The notes below the pieces were generated by a model that was not told the DNA's origin, did no database searches, and saw nothing but the letters and a program-made list of their open reading frames with translations. From assembly GCA_002441285.1 (NCBI GenBank), contig DJVR01000001.1:1-44178 (forward strand): a stretch of DNA of 44,178 nt. The letters run 5' to 3'. Below are positions 31,868 to 41,072 of the stretch, in pieces; within the stretch, counting starts at the first letter, position 1; every line of letters starts with the position of its first letter. The DNA is from Candidatus Atribacteria bacterium UBA6251. GTDB lineage: Bacteria; Atribacterota; Phoenicimicrobiia; Phoenicimicrobiales; Phoenicimicrobiaceae. The position numbers and the translations under genes were made by a program.

Positions 31868-32623
31868 GTGAAAAGAATTAAATGTGTTTTATGGTTAGGG
31901 ATAATAATTTCGATTTTGATTTCCAATTTGATAATAATTTCTGCTTCAGAATTAACTGCTGAAGAAATTATTAAAAAAAGAGATGATAATGAATATTTTG
32001 ATTTGGTAAGAATAGAAGCAGAGATGACTATTGTAAATGGTGGAAGAAAGATCATAAAAACTATGATTGCCTTAAGTGATAAAAAGAATTCATTGGTGGA
32101 GTTTACCAATCCGCAAGATAGAGGAACCAAGTTTCTGAAAAGAGAAGATGATTTATGGATGTTTTTTCCTGACGCAGAAGAAATTATTAAAATTTCTGGC
32201 CATATGTTAAATCAGGGGATGATGGGAAGTGATTTTTCTTATCAGGATATTATGGAATCAGATAAATTAACTGATTTATATGACTTTAAAATTGTTGGTG
32301 AAGAAGAGATTGATGGACGAGTCTGTTATGTTTTGGAGGGTATAGCTAGAGAAGGAGTAAAAGTATCTTATTATCGCCGATTAAGCTGGATAGACCAAGA
32401 AAGATTTATTGGGCTTAAGGAAGAATTATATGCTCCCAGTGGAAAATTATTAAAAGTTACCACCGCAATTGAAATTCGGGAATTTGAAGGTCGTTGGATC
32501 CCGATTGAATCAGTTATGGAGAATAAGCTCAGGGGAAATACCTATACTGGATTTAAAATTATTCAAATTGAATTTAATCCGAAAATTCCAGAAGGGACAT
32601 TTTCTTTACAAAATTTAAGATAA
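31868..32623 (+). CDS. LolA-like outer membrane lipoprotein-sorting protein
   Basis: The 251-residue product starts at GTG with AAAGGGG upstream. It has a signal peptide (residues 1-26, ending near SASELT). The mature part is the open beta-barrel pattern of the COG2834/LolA-like family: EAEMTIVNGGRKIIKTMI, LVEFTNPQDRGTKFLKR, DDLWMFFPDAEEIIKI, and YDFKIVGEEEIDGRVCYVL. Such proteins carry a lipophilic cargo across the periplasm. It lies between the FtsX permeases and an outer-membrane protein gene, and so fits the middle step of a transport chain. The cargo is not known. Confidence 0.87.
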   Translation: MKRIKCVLWLGIIISILISNLIIISASELTAEEIIKKRDDNEYFDLVRIEAEMTIVNGGRKIIKTMIALSDKKNSLVEFTNPQDRGTKFLKREDDLWMFFPDAEEIIKISGHMLNQGMMGSDFSYQDIMESDKLTDLYDFKIVGEEEIDGRVCYVLEGIAREGVKVSYYRRLSWIDQERFIGLKEELYAPSGKLLKVTTAIEIREFEGRWIPIESVMENKLRGNTYTGFKIIQIEFNPKIPEGTFSLQNLR

Positions 32624-32742
32624 CCATAATAAATAAGTGATTAGTAATTAGTGATAAGTAATAAGTAAAAAAATCAATAATTATTAATGAGCGAAATGTA
32701 GCGATACAAAAAATTAAAGAAAATAATAAGGAGAAGTTCAGG

Positions 32743-33852
32743 GTGAAAAAGAATTTTCATATTTCTATACTGTTTGTAATTATTTTTCTCCTGGCAACCA
32801 TCCAAATTTTTGCCAAGATTGATCTTGGTGGTGAACTAAGCACTTCTCTGATAAGTATTATCGATAATAAAGGAAAGATTTCCCCTTATCTTCAGGGAAG
32901 TTTGGATTTAGAATTATTCTTACCGCCTCTTGACGATACCCAGGCTAAATTCGAAATATATTTATTTAACGATCCTATGAGTGGAGGCTTTGATTGTTTA
33001 ATTAAAAAACTTTATCTTAAATATAAATTTGAGAAATTACATTTAACCCTGGGTCGTCAGCCAGTTTCCTGGTCTTTCGGTTCAATGCTCAATCCAGTTG
33101 ATTTTACTTTAGGAGCGATGGTAATGGATGAAGAAACCGGTTCTAAATACCAGAATGCGATAGAGGCATATGTCCCTCTAAACTGGAATACAAGTATTTC
33201 TGCAGTAGCTGCTTTTCCAGAAGCCAGTCAGGAGGTCAAGTGGGGTTTAAGAGGTAGAACAATGATTGAAGGGTATGACCTTACTCTGAATTATGTCCGC
33301 GAGCCAGAAATGAATCTTTTGGGAAATTTAATTCCTTCCAGTCAGAGGATAGGCTTTACGGTAAAAGGTGATTTGGGTCCAATAGGAATATATGGAGCTT
33401 TAGGTTATTATTTTGAAGATAATGATAATGGTGATTTAGCCTTTTTAATCGGTGGTGATTATAGCTATTTCTTCGAAGCAGGGAATAAGATCTACTTCCA
33501 AGTAGAATATTTATCAATGAAAAAAAATAAACTTTCGTCTGTTTTAGGGTCTTTCTTTACTGGGAATCTTGATAATGACTTGGATGAAAGGGTTGGTTTA
33601 ATTTTAGGTATGATAAATTATAAAATTGATGAGTTTTCTCAAGTTAATTTAATGACCATTTCCAGCATAAATGATGGTAGTATAATTGTTATGCCTGGTT
33701 ATCGCAATCAATTGAGCAATAATTTAAATCTTGATCTGGGTACAGCAATTTTTCTCGGTAAGGAAAACACTCTTTTTGGTTCTAATCTTTCTGATGAGGT
33801 CCAACTGAAACCCCAGGGAATGATTAGTGTTGGTTTAACTTACTCATTTTAA
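32743..33852 (+). CDS. Outer-membrane beta-barrel protein
   Basis: The 369-residue protein starts at GTG with AAGGAGA upstream and has a signal peptide (residues 1-24, SILFVIIFLLATIQIFA). The mature part is a series of amphipathic beta-strands with short turns (KLHLTLGRQPVSWSFGS, YDLTLNYVREPE, IYFQVEYLSMKKN). It ends in QGMISVGLTYSF, the C-terminal aromatic strand recognised by the BAM machinery. No known porin family is evident. The gene is the last of the TetR-ABC-LolA cassette, so it may accept or export the cargo. This protein is good evidence for a diderm cell. Confidence 0.82.
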   Translation: MKKNFHISILFVIIFLLATIQIFAKIDLGGELSTSLISIIDNKGKISPYLQGSLDLELFLPPLDDTQAKFEIYLFNDPMSGGFDCLIKKLYLKYKFEKLHLTLGRQPVSWSFGSMLNPVDFTLGAMVMDEETGSKYQNAIEAYVPLNWNTSISAVAAFPEASQEVKWGLRGRTMIEGYDLTLNYVREPEMNLLGNLIPSSQRIGFTVKGDLGPIGIYGALGYYFEDNDNGDLAFLIGGDYSYFFEAGNKIYFQVEYLSMKKNKLSSVLGSFFTGNLDNDLDERVGLILGMINYKIDEFSQVNLMTISSINDGSIIVMPGYRNQLSNNLNLDLGTAIFLGKENTLFGSNLSDEVQLKPQGMISVGLTYSF

Positions 33853-33936
33853 AAAAGGGGATGGGTTACTTTTTATAAATGCATATTAATGTATTGCTAT
33901 ATTTTATAACTTATAAAAAGTAGCCCGCCCCCTTTT
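33853..33936 (+). terminator. Large hairpin ending the ABC-LolA-OMP operon
   Basis: GGGG-A-T-GGGTTACTTTTTATAA (33857-33877) pairs with TTATAAAAAGTAGCCC-G-CCCC (33911-33931), with about 33 bases between and flanking A and T runs. It has one G-U pair. Its strength and place right after the stop codon make it a terminator or a 3' stability element. Confidence 0.75.
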
Positions 33937-33939
33937 ACA

Positions 33940-33968
33940 TTGACAAGCAATAAGATATTATATATACT
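33940..33968 (+). promoter_or_regulatory. Sigma70-type promoter of the fabK-like operon
   Basis: A perfect -35 TTGACA (33940-33945), a 17-base spacer, and TATACT (33963-33968), about 60 bases ahead of the ATG. Confidence 0.8.
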
Positions 33969-34028
33969 TGCTTTTAATAATAACCTATATTAATAGTTGA
34001 TAAATAAGCTAAAAATAAGGAGGGGTTA

Positions 34029-34970
34029 ATGTTTAAGTCCATTATTTGTGAACTTTTAGGAATTAAGTATCCCCTTATTCAAGGAGGGATGGCCTGGATT
34101 GCCGATGCAGAACTTGCTTCCGCAGTGTCTAATGCTGGTGCTCTTGGAGTAATTGCTGCGGGTAATGCTTCTGTAGAGTGGATTAAAAAAGAGATTCGTA
34201 AAGCAAAAGGATTAACTGAAAAACCGTTCGGACTTAATATTATGCTCTTGAACCCAAATTCTGATGAGATTGCTCGTATAGCTGTTGAAGAAGGAATAAA
34301 AATAGTAATTACTGGTGCGGGCAATCCTGGAAAATATATTCAAATGTGGAAAGAAAATAATATTTTAGTATTACCAGTGGTTCCTTCAGTTGCTCTGGCT
34401 AAGCGAATGGAAAGGGCTGGGGTAGATGCAGTAATTGCCGAAGGTTGCGAAGCCGGAGGACATATAGGAGAATTAACTACTATGTCCCTTGTTCCCCAAG
34501 TAGTAGATGCTATAAATATTCCAGTTATCGCTGCTGGGGGGATTGCTGATGGTCGTGGTTTGGCAGCTGCCTGGATGTTAGGAGCATCGGGATTCCAGAT
34601 GGGTACCAGATTTTTGGTGGCCTATGAATGCAATGTTCATAAAAATTATAAACAAATGATCATTACTGCTAGAGATACCAGCACTATGGTTACCGGGAGG
34701 CCAACTGGTCATCCAGTCAGAATAATAAAAAATAAGCTGGCTAGAGAATTCCAGGAGCTGGAAAAGAGAAAAGCAGCCCTGGAAGAGTATGATGAACTAG
34801 GTAAAGGAGCACTTTATCGAGCAGTTCGAGAGGGAGATATGGATAATGGTTCCATAATGGCCGGTCAAATAGCTGGATTAGTGAAAAAAGAACAAAGCTG
34901 TAAGGAAATAATTGAAGAAATATTTTCAGAAGCAGAAAAAATAATCATATCAAGAGGGCAGCCCTCTTGA
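34029..34970 (+). CDS. fabK: FabK-like enoyl-ACP reductase II (nitronate monooxygenase superfamily)
   Basis: FabK is an FMN-dependent enoyl-ACP reductase that completes each round of fatty-acid elongation. The 313-residue protein opens YPLIQGGMAWIADAELASAV and SNAGALGVIAAGN. It has the FMN-binding IPVIAAGGIADGRGL and MGTRFL segments and, most telling, AEGCEAGGHIGELTTMSLV, whose EAGGHIG element is typical of FabK rather than nitronate monooxygenase. AAGGAGGGG precedes the ATG. It lies with a nitroreductase gene 18 bases downstream and not in a fab cluster, so a nitronate monooxygenase role is still possible. Confidence 0.8.
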   Translation: MFKSIICELLGIKYPLIQGGMAWIADAELASAVSNAGALGVIAAGNASVEWIKKEIRKAKGLTEKPFGLNIMLLNPNSDEIARIAVEEGIKIVITGAGNPGKYIQMWKENNILVLPVVPSVALAKRMERAGVDAVIAEGCEAGGHIGELTTMSLVPQVVDAINIPVIAAGGIADGRGLAAAWMLGASGFQMGTRFLVAYECNVHKNYKQMIITARDTSTMVTGRPTGHPVRIIKNKLAREFQELEKRKAALEEYDELGKGALYRAVREGDMDNGSIMAGQIAGLVKKEQSCKEIIEEIFSEAEKIIISRGQPS

Positions 34971-34988
34971 TCATATGAGGAGAGGAAG

Positions 34989-35546
34989 ATGTTTTTTGAT
35001 TTAATTAAAAAAAGAAGAAGTATAAGAAAATTTAAAGAAAAGATGATCGAGGAAGAAAAAATTGAGCTGCTTAAACAAGCAATGTTGCTTACTCCATCCT
35101 CAAAAGGGAGAAATCCCTGGGAGTTTATTTTAGTAGATCAACGAGAGTTATTAATAAAACTTTCAGAATCCAAGCCTCACGGTTCTGCTTTTTTGGCCCA
35201 TACACCTCTAGCTATTGTAGTTATTGCAAATCCAAACAGATCAGACGTATGGATAGAGGATACTTCTATTGCCACTACTTATATTTTATTAGCTGCTGAA
35301 GCTCTGGAGTTAGGAGCCTGCTGGATACAAATTAGAAAAAGAAAATATTCTGATACTATAGATGCCGAAGAATATATTAAAAATTTATTATCGATACCAG
35401 GGGATAGACGAATCTTATCTATGGTTGGGATAGGTTATCCTGATGAAAATAAAATGCCCAGAAAAGAAGAAGATTTAGAGTACAATAGGGTATTTTTTAA
35501 TCAATTTGGTAATTATGAAAGAATATCTAAAAAAGAAACAATATAA
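34989..35546 (+). CDS. Nitroreductase-family flavoprotein
   Basis: The 185-residue protein has the family's FMN-binding start FDLIKKRRSIRKFKEK (basic residues that hold the phosphate), the TPSSKGRNPWEFILVD segment, and the late LSMVGIGYPDE. Members reduce nitro groups, quinones, flavins or enones with NAD(P)H; the natural substrate cannot be read. It follows the fabK-like gene by 18 bases with GAGGAGAGG as site. Its stop is 14 bases before the TauE-type gene, so the three are likely one operon. Confidence 0.88.
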   Translation: MFFDLIKKRRSIRKFKEKMIEEEKIELLKQAMLLTPSSKGRNPWEFILVDQRELLIKLSESKPHGSAFLAHTPLAIVVIANPNRSDVWIEDTSIATTYILLAAEALELGACWIQIRKRKYSDTIDAEEYIKNLLSIPGDRRILSMVGIGYPDENKMPRKEEDLEYNRVFFNQFGNYERISKKETI

Positions 35547-35560
35547 AATAGGGTGTTTTA

Positions 35561-36328
35561 ATGGATATATTAAAGGTAGGATTAATTTTAATAACAGGTA
35601 TAGTGGCTGGATTTATGAACACTCTGGGGGGAGGCGGATCTTTACTTACTTTACCTATGCTCATCTTTTTAGGATTGCCAGCAGCGGTAGCTAATGGCAC
35701 TAATCGTATTGCTCTGATAGTTCAGAATGTAGTAGCAGTAGGTAATTTTCGAAAAAAGGGATTTTTCTATCCAAAATTAGGTCTTGCTTTAGGTATCCCT
35801 GCAGTTTTGGGCTCTTTTTTAGGAGCCAGGATTGCCATAAATATTCAGGAAGAATTATTTCAAAAAATTTTAGCGATCATTATGATGGTAATCCTGGTTT
35901 TAATTCTTACTCGTCCAGAAAAAAAATTTTTAACAAAGATAGAAGGAGAAAATCTGAGTTCTACCCGTCTAATAATTGCGATGATAGTTTTTTTTGGCGT
36001 GGGTATTTATGGTGGATTTATCCAAGCCGGAGTAGGATTTATTATTATTACGGCTTTAGCTTTGATTACTGGATTATCTTTAGTAAAAATTAATTGTTTA
36101 AAAGTATTTATTATTCTTATGTATATCTTTTCTTCTTTTGTAATTTTTATCATGAATGGTAAGGTTGATTGGATTTTAGGGTTTACGCTAGCTGCTGGTA
36201 ATGCATTGGGAGCTTATTTAGGAAGCAATTTTGCGGTAAATAAAGGAGATAGATGGATTAGAGTTTTTATCGTAATATCCATATTATTAATGTCTGCAAA
36301 ATTGTTAGGCTGGCTTGATTTCTCCTAG
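35561..36328 (+). CDS. TauE/SafE-family membrane permease
   Basis: The 255-residue protein is almost wholly hydrophobic, with about eight transmembrane helices. The family motif AGFMNTLGGGGSLLTLPML lies near residue 17, and its second-half counterpart GIYGGFIQAGVGFIIITAL near residue 148, reflecting the internal duplication of this family. Members export or take up sulfite, sulfonates or other small anions; the substrate here is unknown. The ribosome-binding site is weak. No sulfur-metabolism gene is next to it. Confidence 0.9.
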   Translation: MDILKVGLILITGIVAGFMNTLGGGGSLLTLPMLIFLGLPAAVANGTNRIALIVQNVVAVGNFRKKGFFYPKLGLALGIPAVLGSFLGARIAINIQEELFQKILAIIMMVILVLILTRPEKKFLTKIEGENLSSTRLIIAMIVFFGVGIYGGFIQAGVGFIIITALALITGLSLVKINCLKVFIILMYIFSSFVIFIMNGKVDWILGFTLAAGNALGAYLGSNFAVNKGDRWIRVFIVISILLMSAKLLGWLDFS

Positions 36329-36375
36329 AAAAATTTTGGGACTGCCTGTTTCCCTGGTTAAAAAGGAGATCTGAG

Positions 36376-38064
36376 ATGTTTTTACCCACCACACGAAAAG
36401 AGATGCAAGAATTGTCTTATGATAAACTGGATATAATAATTATTACCGGGGACACTTATATCGATAGTCCTTTCTGCGGGGCGGCGGTAATTGGAAGGGT
36501 ACTGCAGGCAGCGGGTTATAAGGTGGGTATTATTGCTCAACCAGATATAAAGAGTGGAAAAGATATTATCCGAATGGGGGAGCCAGAATTATTCTGGGGA
36601 ATTACAGCCGGTTCCATAGATTCTATGGTAGCTAATTATACCGCCTTGAAAAAGAGAAGAAAAAAGGATGATTTTACCCCCGGTGGGTTAAATACTAAAA
36701 GACCAGATCGAGCAACTATCGTTTATTCCAATCTGATTCAGAGATATTTTAAGAAAACTAAACCTCTTGTTCTAGGGGGCATAGAAGCAAGTCTACGGAG
36801 AATAGCTCACTATGATTACTGGGAGGATAGGGTAAGGAGAAGTATTCTCTTTGATGCTAAAGCAGATATCCTGGTTTATGGAATGGGCGAAAGAGCTATT
36901 TTAGAACTGGCTAATAGCTTAAAAAATAATCAGGAATGGAGAAATATAAAAGGGATATGTTATATCTCTTCTACTCCCCCTCAAAATTATCAATTACTTC
37001 CTGCTTATGAAGAAGTAAAAGAAAATAAAGATAAATTTATTTCTATGTTTCATACTTTTTATCAAAATACTGATCCTTTTACCGCTTCAGGCTTGTATCA
37101 GAAACATGGAAATAGATATTTAATTCAAAACCCACCTCCCTTACCTCTTAGTCAGAAGGAACTAGATAGAATTTATGCCTTGCCCTATGAAAGAGATGTT
37201 CACCCTTTTTATAAAAGAGAAGGAGAGGTAAAAGCTTTAAAAACCATTAAATTTTCTATTAATACTCACCGAGGTTGTTATGGGGAGTGTAATTTTTGTT
37301 CCATCACTGTCCATCAAGGAAAATTGATCCAGGCAAGAAGCGTAAGGTCTATTTTAAAAGAAGCCAAATTATTGACTTCTCTAAAAGATTTCCAAGGTTA
37401 TATTTTGGATGTGGGTGGTCCTACTGCCAATATGTATGGGATAGATTGTCCGAAAAGAAAAAAATCTGGCAGTTGCCCGAATAAAAGATGTTTATATCCC
37501 GAACCTTGTCCCCACCTTAAATTAGAGCACCAAGGACAGATAGAAATTTTGCATAAGATCAAAAAAATTAAAGGAGTAAAAAAAGTATTTGTTGCTTCTG
37601 GAATACGTTTTGATTTATTGTTAAATGATAAGAAATATGGGGAAAAATATTTGCGGCAATTAATCAGATTTCATATTTCTGGACAGATTAAAATAGCTCC
37701 TGAACATATTAGTAGCCAGGTTTTAGAAAAAATGGGTAAACCCAATCAAGGATATTTAAAAAGATTTAAAGAATTATTTTACAGGATCAATCGAGAGGAA
37801 AAGAAAAGACAATTCTTGACTTATTATTTAATAGCTGCCCATCCTGGTTGTCGGGAAGAAGATATGTATCATTTGAAAGATTATATTAAAAGAGAATTAA
37901 AAATAATTCCTGAACAGATTCAAATATTTACGCCTATTCCTTCTACCTATTCTACCTTAATGTATTATACCGAAAAGGATCCATTTAACCGAAAAGCTCT
38001 GTATGTGGAAAAGGATTTAAAGAAAAAGTCCAGACAAAAAAGGATTATTATTAACCCTCATTAA
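36376..38064 (+). CDS. YgiQ-type radical SAM protein
   Basis: The 562-residue protein matches the YgiQ (UPF0313) family: N-terminal LPTTRKEMQELSYDKLDIII and GDTYIDSPFCGAAVIGR. An LVLGGIEASLRRIAHYDYW block follows, and the radical SAM cluster motif lies near residue 305 as HRGCYGECNFCSITVHQG (CxxxCxxC). A cysteine-rich stretch comes next (SGSCPNKRCLYPEPCPHL). The C-terminal IKIAPEHISSQVLEKMGKP is also family-typical. The reaction is not established in general; the N-terminal part resembles B12-binding radical SAM enzymes. AAGGAGATC precedes the ATG. It ends the local operon. Confidence 0.93.
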   Translation: MFLPTTRKEMQELSYDKLDIIIITGDTYIDSPFCGAAVIGRVLQAAGYKVGIIAQPDIKSGKDIIRMGEPELFWGITAGSIDSMVANYTALKKRRKKDDFTPGGLNTKRPDRATIVYSNLIQRYFKKTKPLVLGGIEASLRRIAHYDYWEDRVRRSILFDAKADILVYGMGERAILELANSLKNNQEWRNIKGICYISSTPPQNYQLLPAYEEVKENKDKFISMFHTFYQNTDPFTASGLYQKHGNRYLIQNPPPLPLSQKELDRIYALPYERDVHPFYKREGEVKALKTIKFSINTHRGCYGECNFCSITVHQGKLIQARSVRSILKEAKLLTSLKDFQGYILDVGGPTANMYGIDCPKRKKSGSCPNKRCLYPEPCPHLKLEHQGQIEILHKIKKIKGVKKVFVASGIRFDLLLNDKKYGEKYLRQLIRFHISGQIKIAPEHISSQVLEKMGKPNQGYLKRFKELFYRINREEKKRQFLTYYLIAAHPGCREEDMYHLKDYIKRELKIIPEQIQIFTPIPSTYSTLMYYTEKDPFNRKALYVEKDLKKKSRQKRIIINPH

Positions 38065-38527
38065 CGGTAGCAGATCATTTAGATGGTGATTAATTCCCTT
38101 TTACCAAATTCTGATTAGTGCATTTACTCTATTTTGTTTATATTTACGCATAGAGATAGAATTTAGGAGGATAAGAGAAAAAGTTTCGGAAAAAATAAAG
38201 AAGTTCTTATAGAATTATGTTAAAATAAAAAAATAAAATCTTTATTATTTTATTAATAAACAAAATATTTCTGTTTCTGATATTTTCTGGGAAAATCTTG
38301 CCCACTATTAAAGGTGGTAATTGTGAAGATTTGAGCTAATTCAATTATTTCGATTGATGAAAAGGATGGATAATAATATCTTTAGAATTAAAAAATAGGT
38401 TGGTATAGAATTTGCTAACATAATAGACGAAAAGTCTTTAATTAGTAAACTCATCTAAATTAGATATTTTTAGAGGTAAAGGAAATTACTTTAATAAGAT
38501 TAGAAGAGATGAAGGGAGGTATTTTCT
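38065..38527. other. Intergenic region before the efflux operon
   Basis: About 460 bases, mostly A/T, with an A/T block around 38220-38270. TTTAGGAGG at 38162-38170 looks like a ribosome-binding site but has no start codon or open frame after it, so it may be a relic. No clear promoter hexamer pair was found. The efflux genes start after GAAGGGAGG at the end of the region. Confidence 0.4.
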
Positions 38528-39616
38528 TTGATCAAAAAGGCCATAAAAAGTAGGCTAATATTTATTTTATTATTTAGTATCATATTTTTTTCATATCTAG
38601 AGATATTCGCTGAAGAAGTTACCGAATTAGATCTGAACCAGGCTATAAATCTGGCTTTGAAAAATAATCTAAGCCTTAAAATTGCCGATTTAGAATTAAA
38701 GAATGCGGAAATAGATTATGATAAGACTAAGGCGGATAATTTACTTACTAGTTCTCGGTATGTGGAATTGCAGGGAGAGTTAGGTTTATTACAAGCAAAT
38801 GATAATTATGCTCAAACCAGAAACGAAATTATTATTGAGGTAGTTCAAAAATATATACAGTTGCTTATGGCTAAGAAAAATATTTTTTTGAAAGAGAAAG
38901 GAACCGAGCTGGAAAAGAACCTATTTGAAGAGGTAAAAGCACAAGTTGATGCCGGTCATAAAGGGAGCCTGGAGTTACTGCAACAAGAAAATGAATACTA
39001 TAACGCTGTGTTTGAATTAGAAAAGGCTAATAATGACTATAACCAATCTTTCAAGGAATTTATATTTGAATTGGGAATAGATGAAGCTGAGGAACAAGAA
39101 CAAGAATTTAACTTAAAGGAAATTAGTTATCCACAGATCTGGAATATAGACGAAGAAACTGCCTTAAAAGAGGCAGTAGAACAGAGCTTTGTTCTAGAAT
39201 TATGCCAGCGAAAAATAGAGTTGGCTCAAATCGATTTAGAAAGGGCCATAGTTGCCTCAAGTCCTTCTTTAGAGATACAACAATTAAAAAATAATATTGT
39301 TCTCTCAAATTTAGATTACGAAAAAACTTTAAAAGAGTTAAACAATTCTATCAGTAAACAATATTATTCTTACAAGCAAGCAATTAATAGTTTGAATTTA
39401 AGTCAACAAAATTTAAAACAAGCACAGGAAAATTATTATATTCTATCAGAACAGGTGAAAGCAGGTTTGAAAACAAAAAATGACTTACTATCTGCAGAGA
39501 TAAACCTGCTTCAAGCAGAATATAATTTGAATTCTGCCCTTCTTAATTATCATCTGGCAAAATTGACCTTACAGCAATTAATGGGACAAGACATAAAGGG
39601 GGTAGAAATTGAATGA
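38528..39616 (+). CDS. TolC-family protein apparently lacking the beta-barrel hairpins
   Basis: The 362-residue product starts at TTG, fixed by GGGAGG eight bases upstream. It has a signal peptide (residues 1-28). The helical parts are classic outer-membrane-efflux-protein repeats: LDLNQAINLALKNNLSLKIA at the start and QVKAGLKTKNDLLSAEINLL in the second half. However, where TolC proteins have about 40-50 residues of beta-strands between helices, there are only about 20 (residues 75-100 and 240-262), with no clear strands. It is therefore about 100 residues shorter than usual. It overlaps the next TolC gene by four bases (ATGA), so both are made together. Confidence 0.82.
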   Translation: MIKKAIKSRLIFILLFSIIFFSYLEIFAEEVTELDLNQAINLALKNNLSLKIADLELKNAEIDYDKTKADNLLTSSRYVELQGELGLLQANDNYAQTRNEIIIEVVQKYIQLLMAKKNIFLKEKGTELEKNLFEEVKAQVDAGHKGSLELLQQENEYYNAVFELEKANNDYNQSFKEFIFELGIDEAEEQEQEFNLKEISYPQIWNIDEETALKEAVEQSFVLELCQRKIELAQIDLERAIVASSPSLEIQQLKNNIVLSNLDYEKTLKELNNSISKQYYSYKQAINSLNLSQQNLKQAQENYYILSEQVKAGLKTKNDLLSAEINLLQAEYNLNSALLNYHLAKLTLQQLMGQDIKGVEIE

Positions 39617-41058
39617 GTTGGGTGAGCAAGAGACCAATTTTGCTTGGTTATTTTAATATCATAGTTTCAGCCATACTTATGATTATTATTTTTTACCCTG
39701 ATATCGCTCAAGCTAAGGAGATTTCTTTAGAGGAAGCTATTTCCTGGGGGGTAGAACATAATTCTTCTCTTAAAGAAATAAGAAACAATCTGGAAAGTAT
39801 TCAAAGAAGCCTGGATATTCTAGAGACTGAATATGGTTTCAAAACACAAATTAGTGCTAATCCAGTTATTGCTGGTGGTTTTGAAAGCGATAAAGAGGGG
39901 GATAATAGCTCCACTACCAGCACTGCTAGTCCAGGAATTAAATTAAAGACCAGCAAATTGTTTTCTAATGGTATTAGTATTCAATCTGAGATTTCCTTAG
40001 CAGAAGAAGATTGGTTTAATTTAGAAGGACTTACTGAGGGGGCGAAAAGAACTTTTAGTGTAAGTAAAACCATTTATCCCTTAATTCCTATTGAAGTAGA
40101 GCAAGAAAAATATTCTACTTCTAATGAATTAATTAAAAAACAAAGAGCCTTAGAGTGGCAACAGGGGATTAAAAAGATCGATTTTCTGGAAACCTATTTT
40201 AGTATCTTACGCTTAAAAGAAAAATTAGCTTTAACTCAAAAGAATTTCGAGTACGCGCAAGAGGATTTGGCCCGAGTATTAAAAAGTATAGAGATAGGAG
40301 AAGCAAGAGAAATCCAAGAAATGGAGGCGAGGATCGCCCTTAAAACAGCGGAGATAAATCTTTTAGAAGCACGGAATAATTTTCAACAAGCAAAGGCTAA
40401 CTGGTATTTAGATTTAGGTCTGACTGAAGATGTAGAAATTATCCTAGAGGAAAAGAACAATTTTGTAAAAGAGTTAACTCAAAAAATTGAATCCTTAGAA
40501 ATAGACCTAGATAATATAGAAAGATTGATGGATTTGGTAATGGCTACTCACTATCAGCTAAAAAATAATCTATTAGACCAGGAGACTACTCAGAAAGAGA
40601 TAGAATGGCAAAAAGCTAATAAAAAACCCCGGATAGATTTAAACGGAGCATATTCTAGTAAAAATAATGTGTGGGGGATAGGGGCTGAATTAAGCTATAA
40701 TATTACTGATGGAGGAAAACAAAAGCTAGGAGAAGAAGAATATAAGGTAAAATTAGAAAACTTAAAAGAAGATTATCGACATATGATTGATCAATTAGCA
40801 TTGGAGTTGTCTAACTTACTTAATCAGCAAAAAGTATTAGAGTTAAGCTTGGAAGAGAAAATAATCAACGTAGAAAAAGCACAATTAGAAAATAGATTTT
40901 ACCAGGAGCAATTACAAAGAGGATTAATTAGCGAAAGTGAATTTCAACATAATTTGCTTATTGTAGAAAATGCGGAGATAGATTTTAAATCAGCCCAGGA
41001 CGCCCTTTTAATTAATAAATTGCGAATTTTTCATTTTTTAGGAATGGGTAGCTTATAA
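39613..41058 (+). CDS. TolC-family outer-membrane efflux protein
   Basis: The 481-residue protein is a full-length outer-membrane factor. It has a signal peptide ending near DIAQA-KEISLEEA, helical repeats with the NSSLKEIRNN and ARVLKSIEIGEAREIQEMEA patterns, and two beta-hairpin blocks (about residues 77-158 and 337-370, for example PRIDLNGAYSSKNN and GIGAELSYNITDGGKQ). It would form the outer-membrane channel of the tripartite pump encoded here. The start ATGA overlaps the stop of the preceding shorter homologue. Confidence 0.9.
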   Translation: MSWVSKRPILLGYFNIIVSAILMIIIFYPDIAQAKEISLEEAISWGVEHNSSLKEIRNNLESIQRSLDILETEYGFKTQISANPVIAGGFESDKEGDNSSTTSTASPGIKLKTSKLFSNGISIQSEISLAEEDWFNLEGLTEGAKRTFSVSKTIYPLIPIEVEQEKYSTSNELIKKQRALEWQQGIKKIDFLETYFSILRLKEKLALTQKNFEYAQEDLARVLKSIEIGEAREIQEMEARIALKTAEINLLEARNNFQQAKANWYLDLGLTEDVEIILEEKNNFVKELTQKIESLEIDLDNIERLMDLVMATHYQLKNNLLDQETTQKEIEWQKANKKPRIDLNGAYSSKNNVWGIGAELSYNITDGGKQKLGEEEYKVKLENLKEDYRHMIDQLALELSNLLNQQKVLELSLEEKIINVEKAQLENRFYQEQLQRGLISESEFQHNLLIVENAEIDFKSAQDALLINKLRIFHFLGMGSL

Positions 41059-41072
41059 TTAAGGAGTGAAAG

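Noticed and set aside
31846..32130. Antisense 94-residue open frame across the LolA-like gene
   Set aside because: It is a shadow of the well-supported plus-strand gene, which has a signal peptide, a ribosome-binding site and family motifs.
35506..35694. 62-residue open frame overlapping the nitroreductase and TauE genes
   Set aside because: It lies out of frame across two well-supported genes and has no recognisable pattern.
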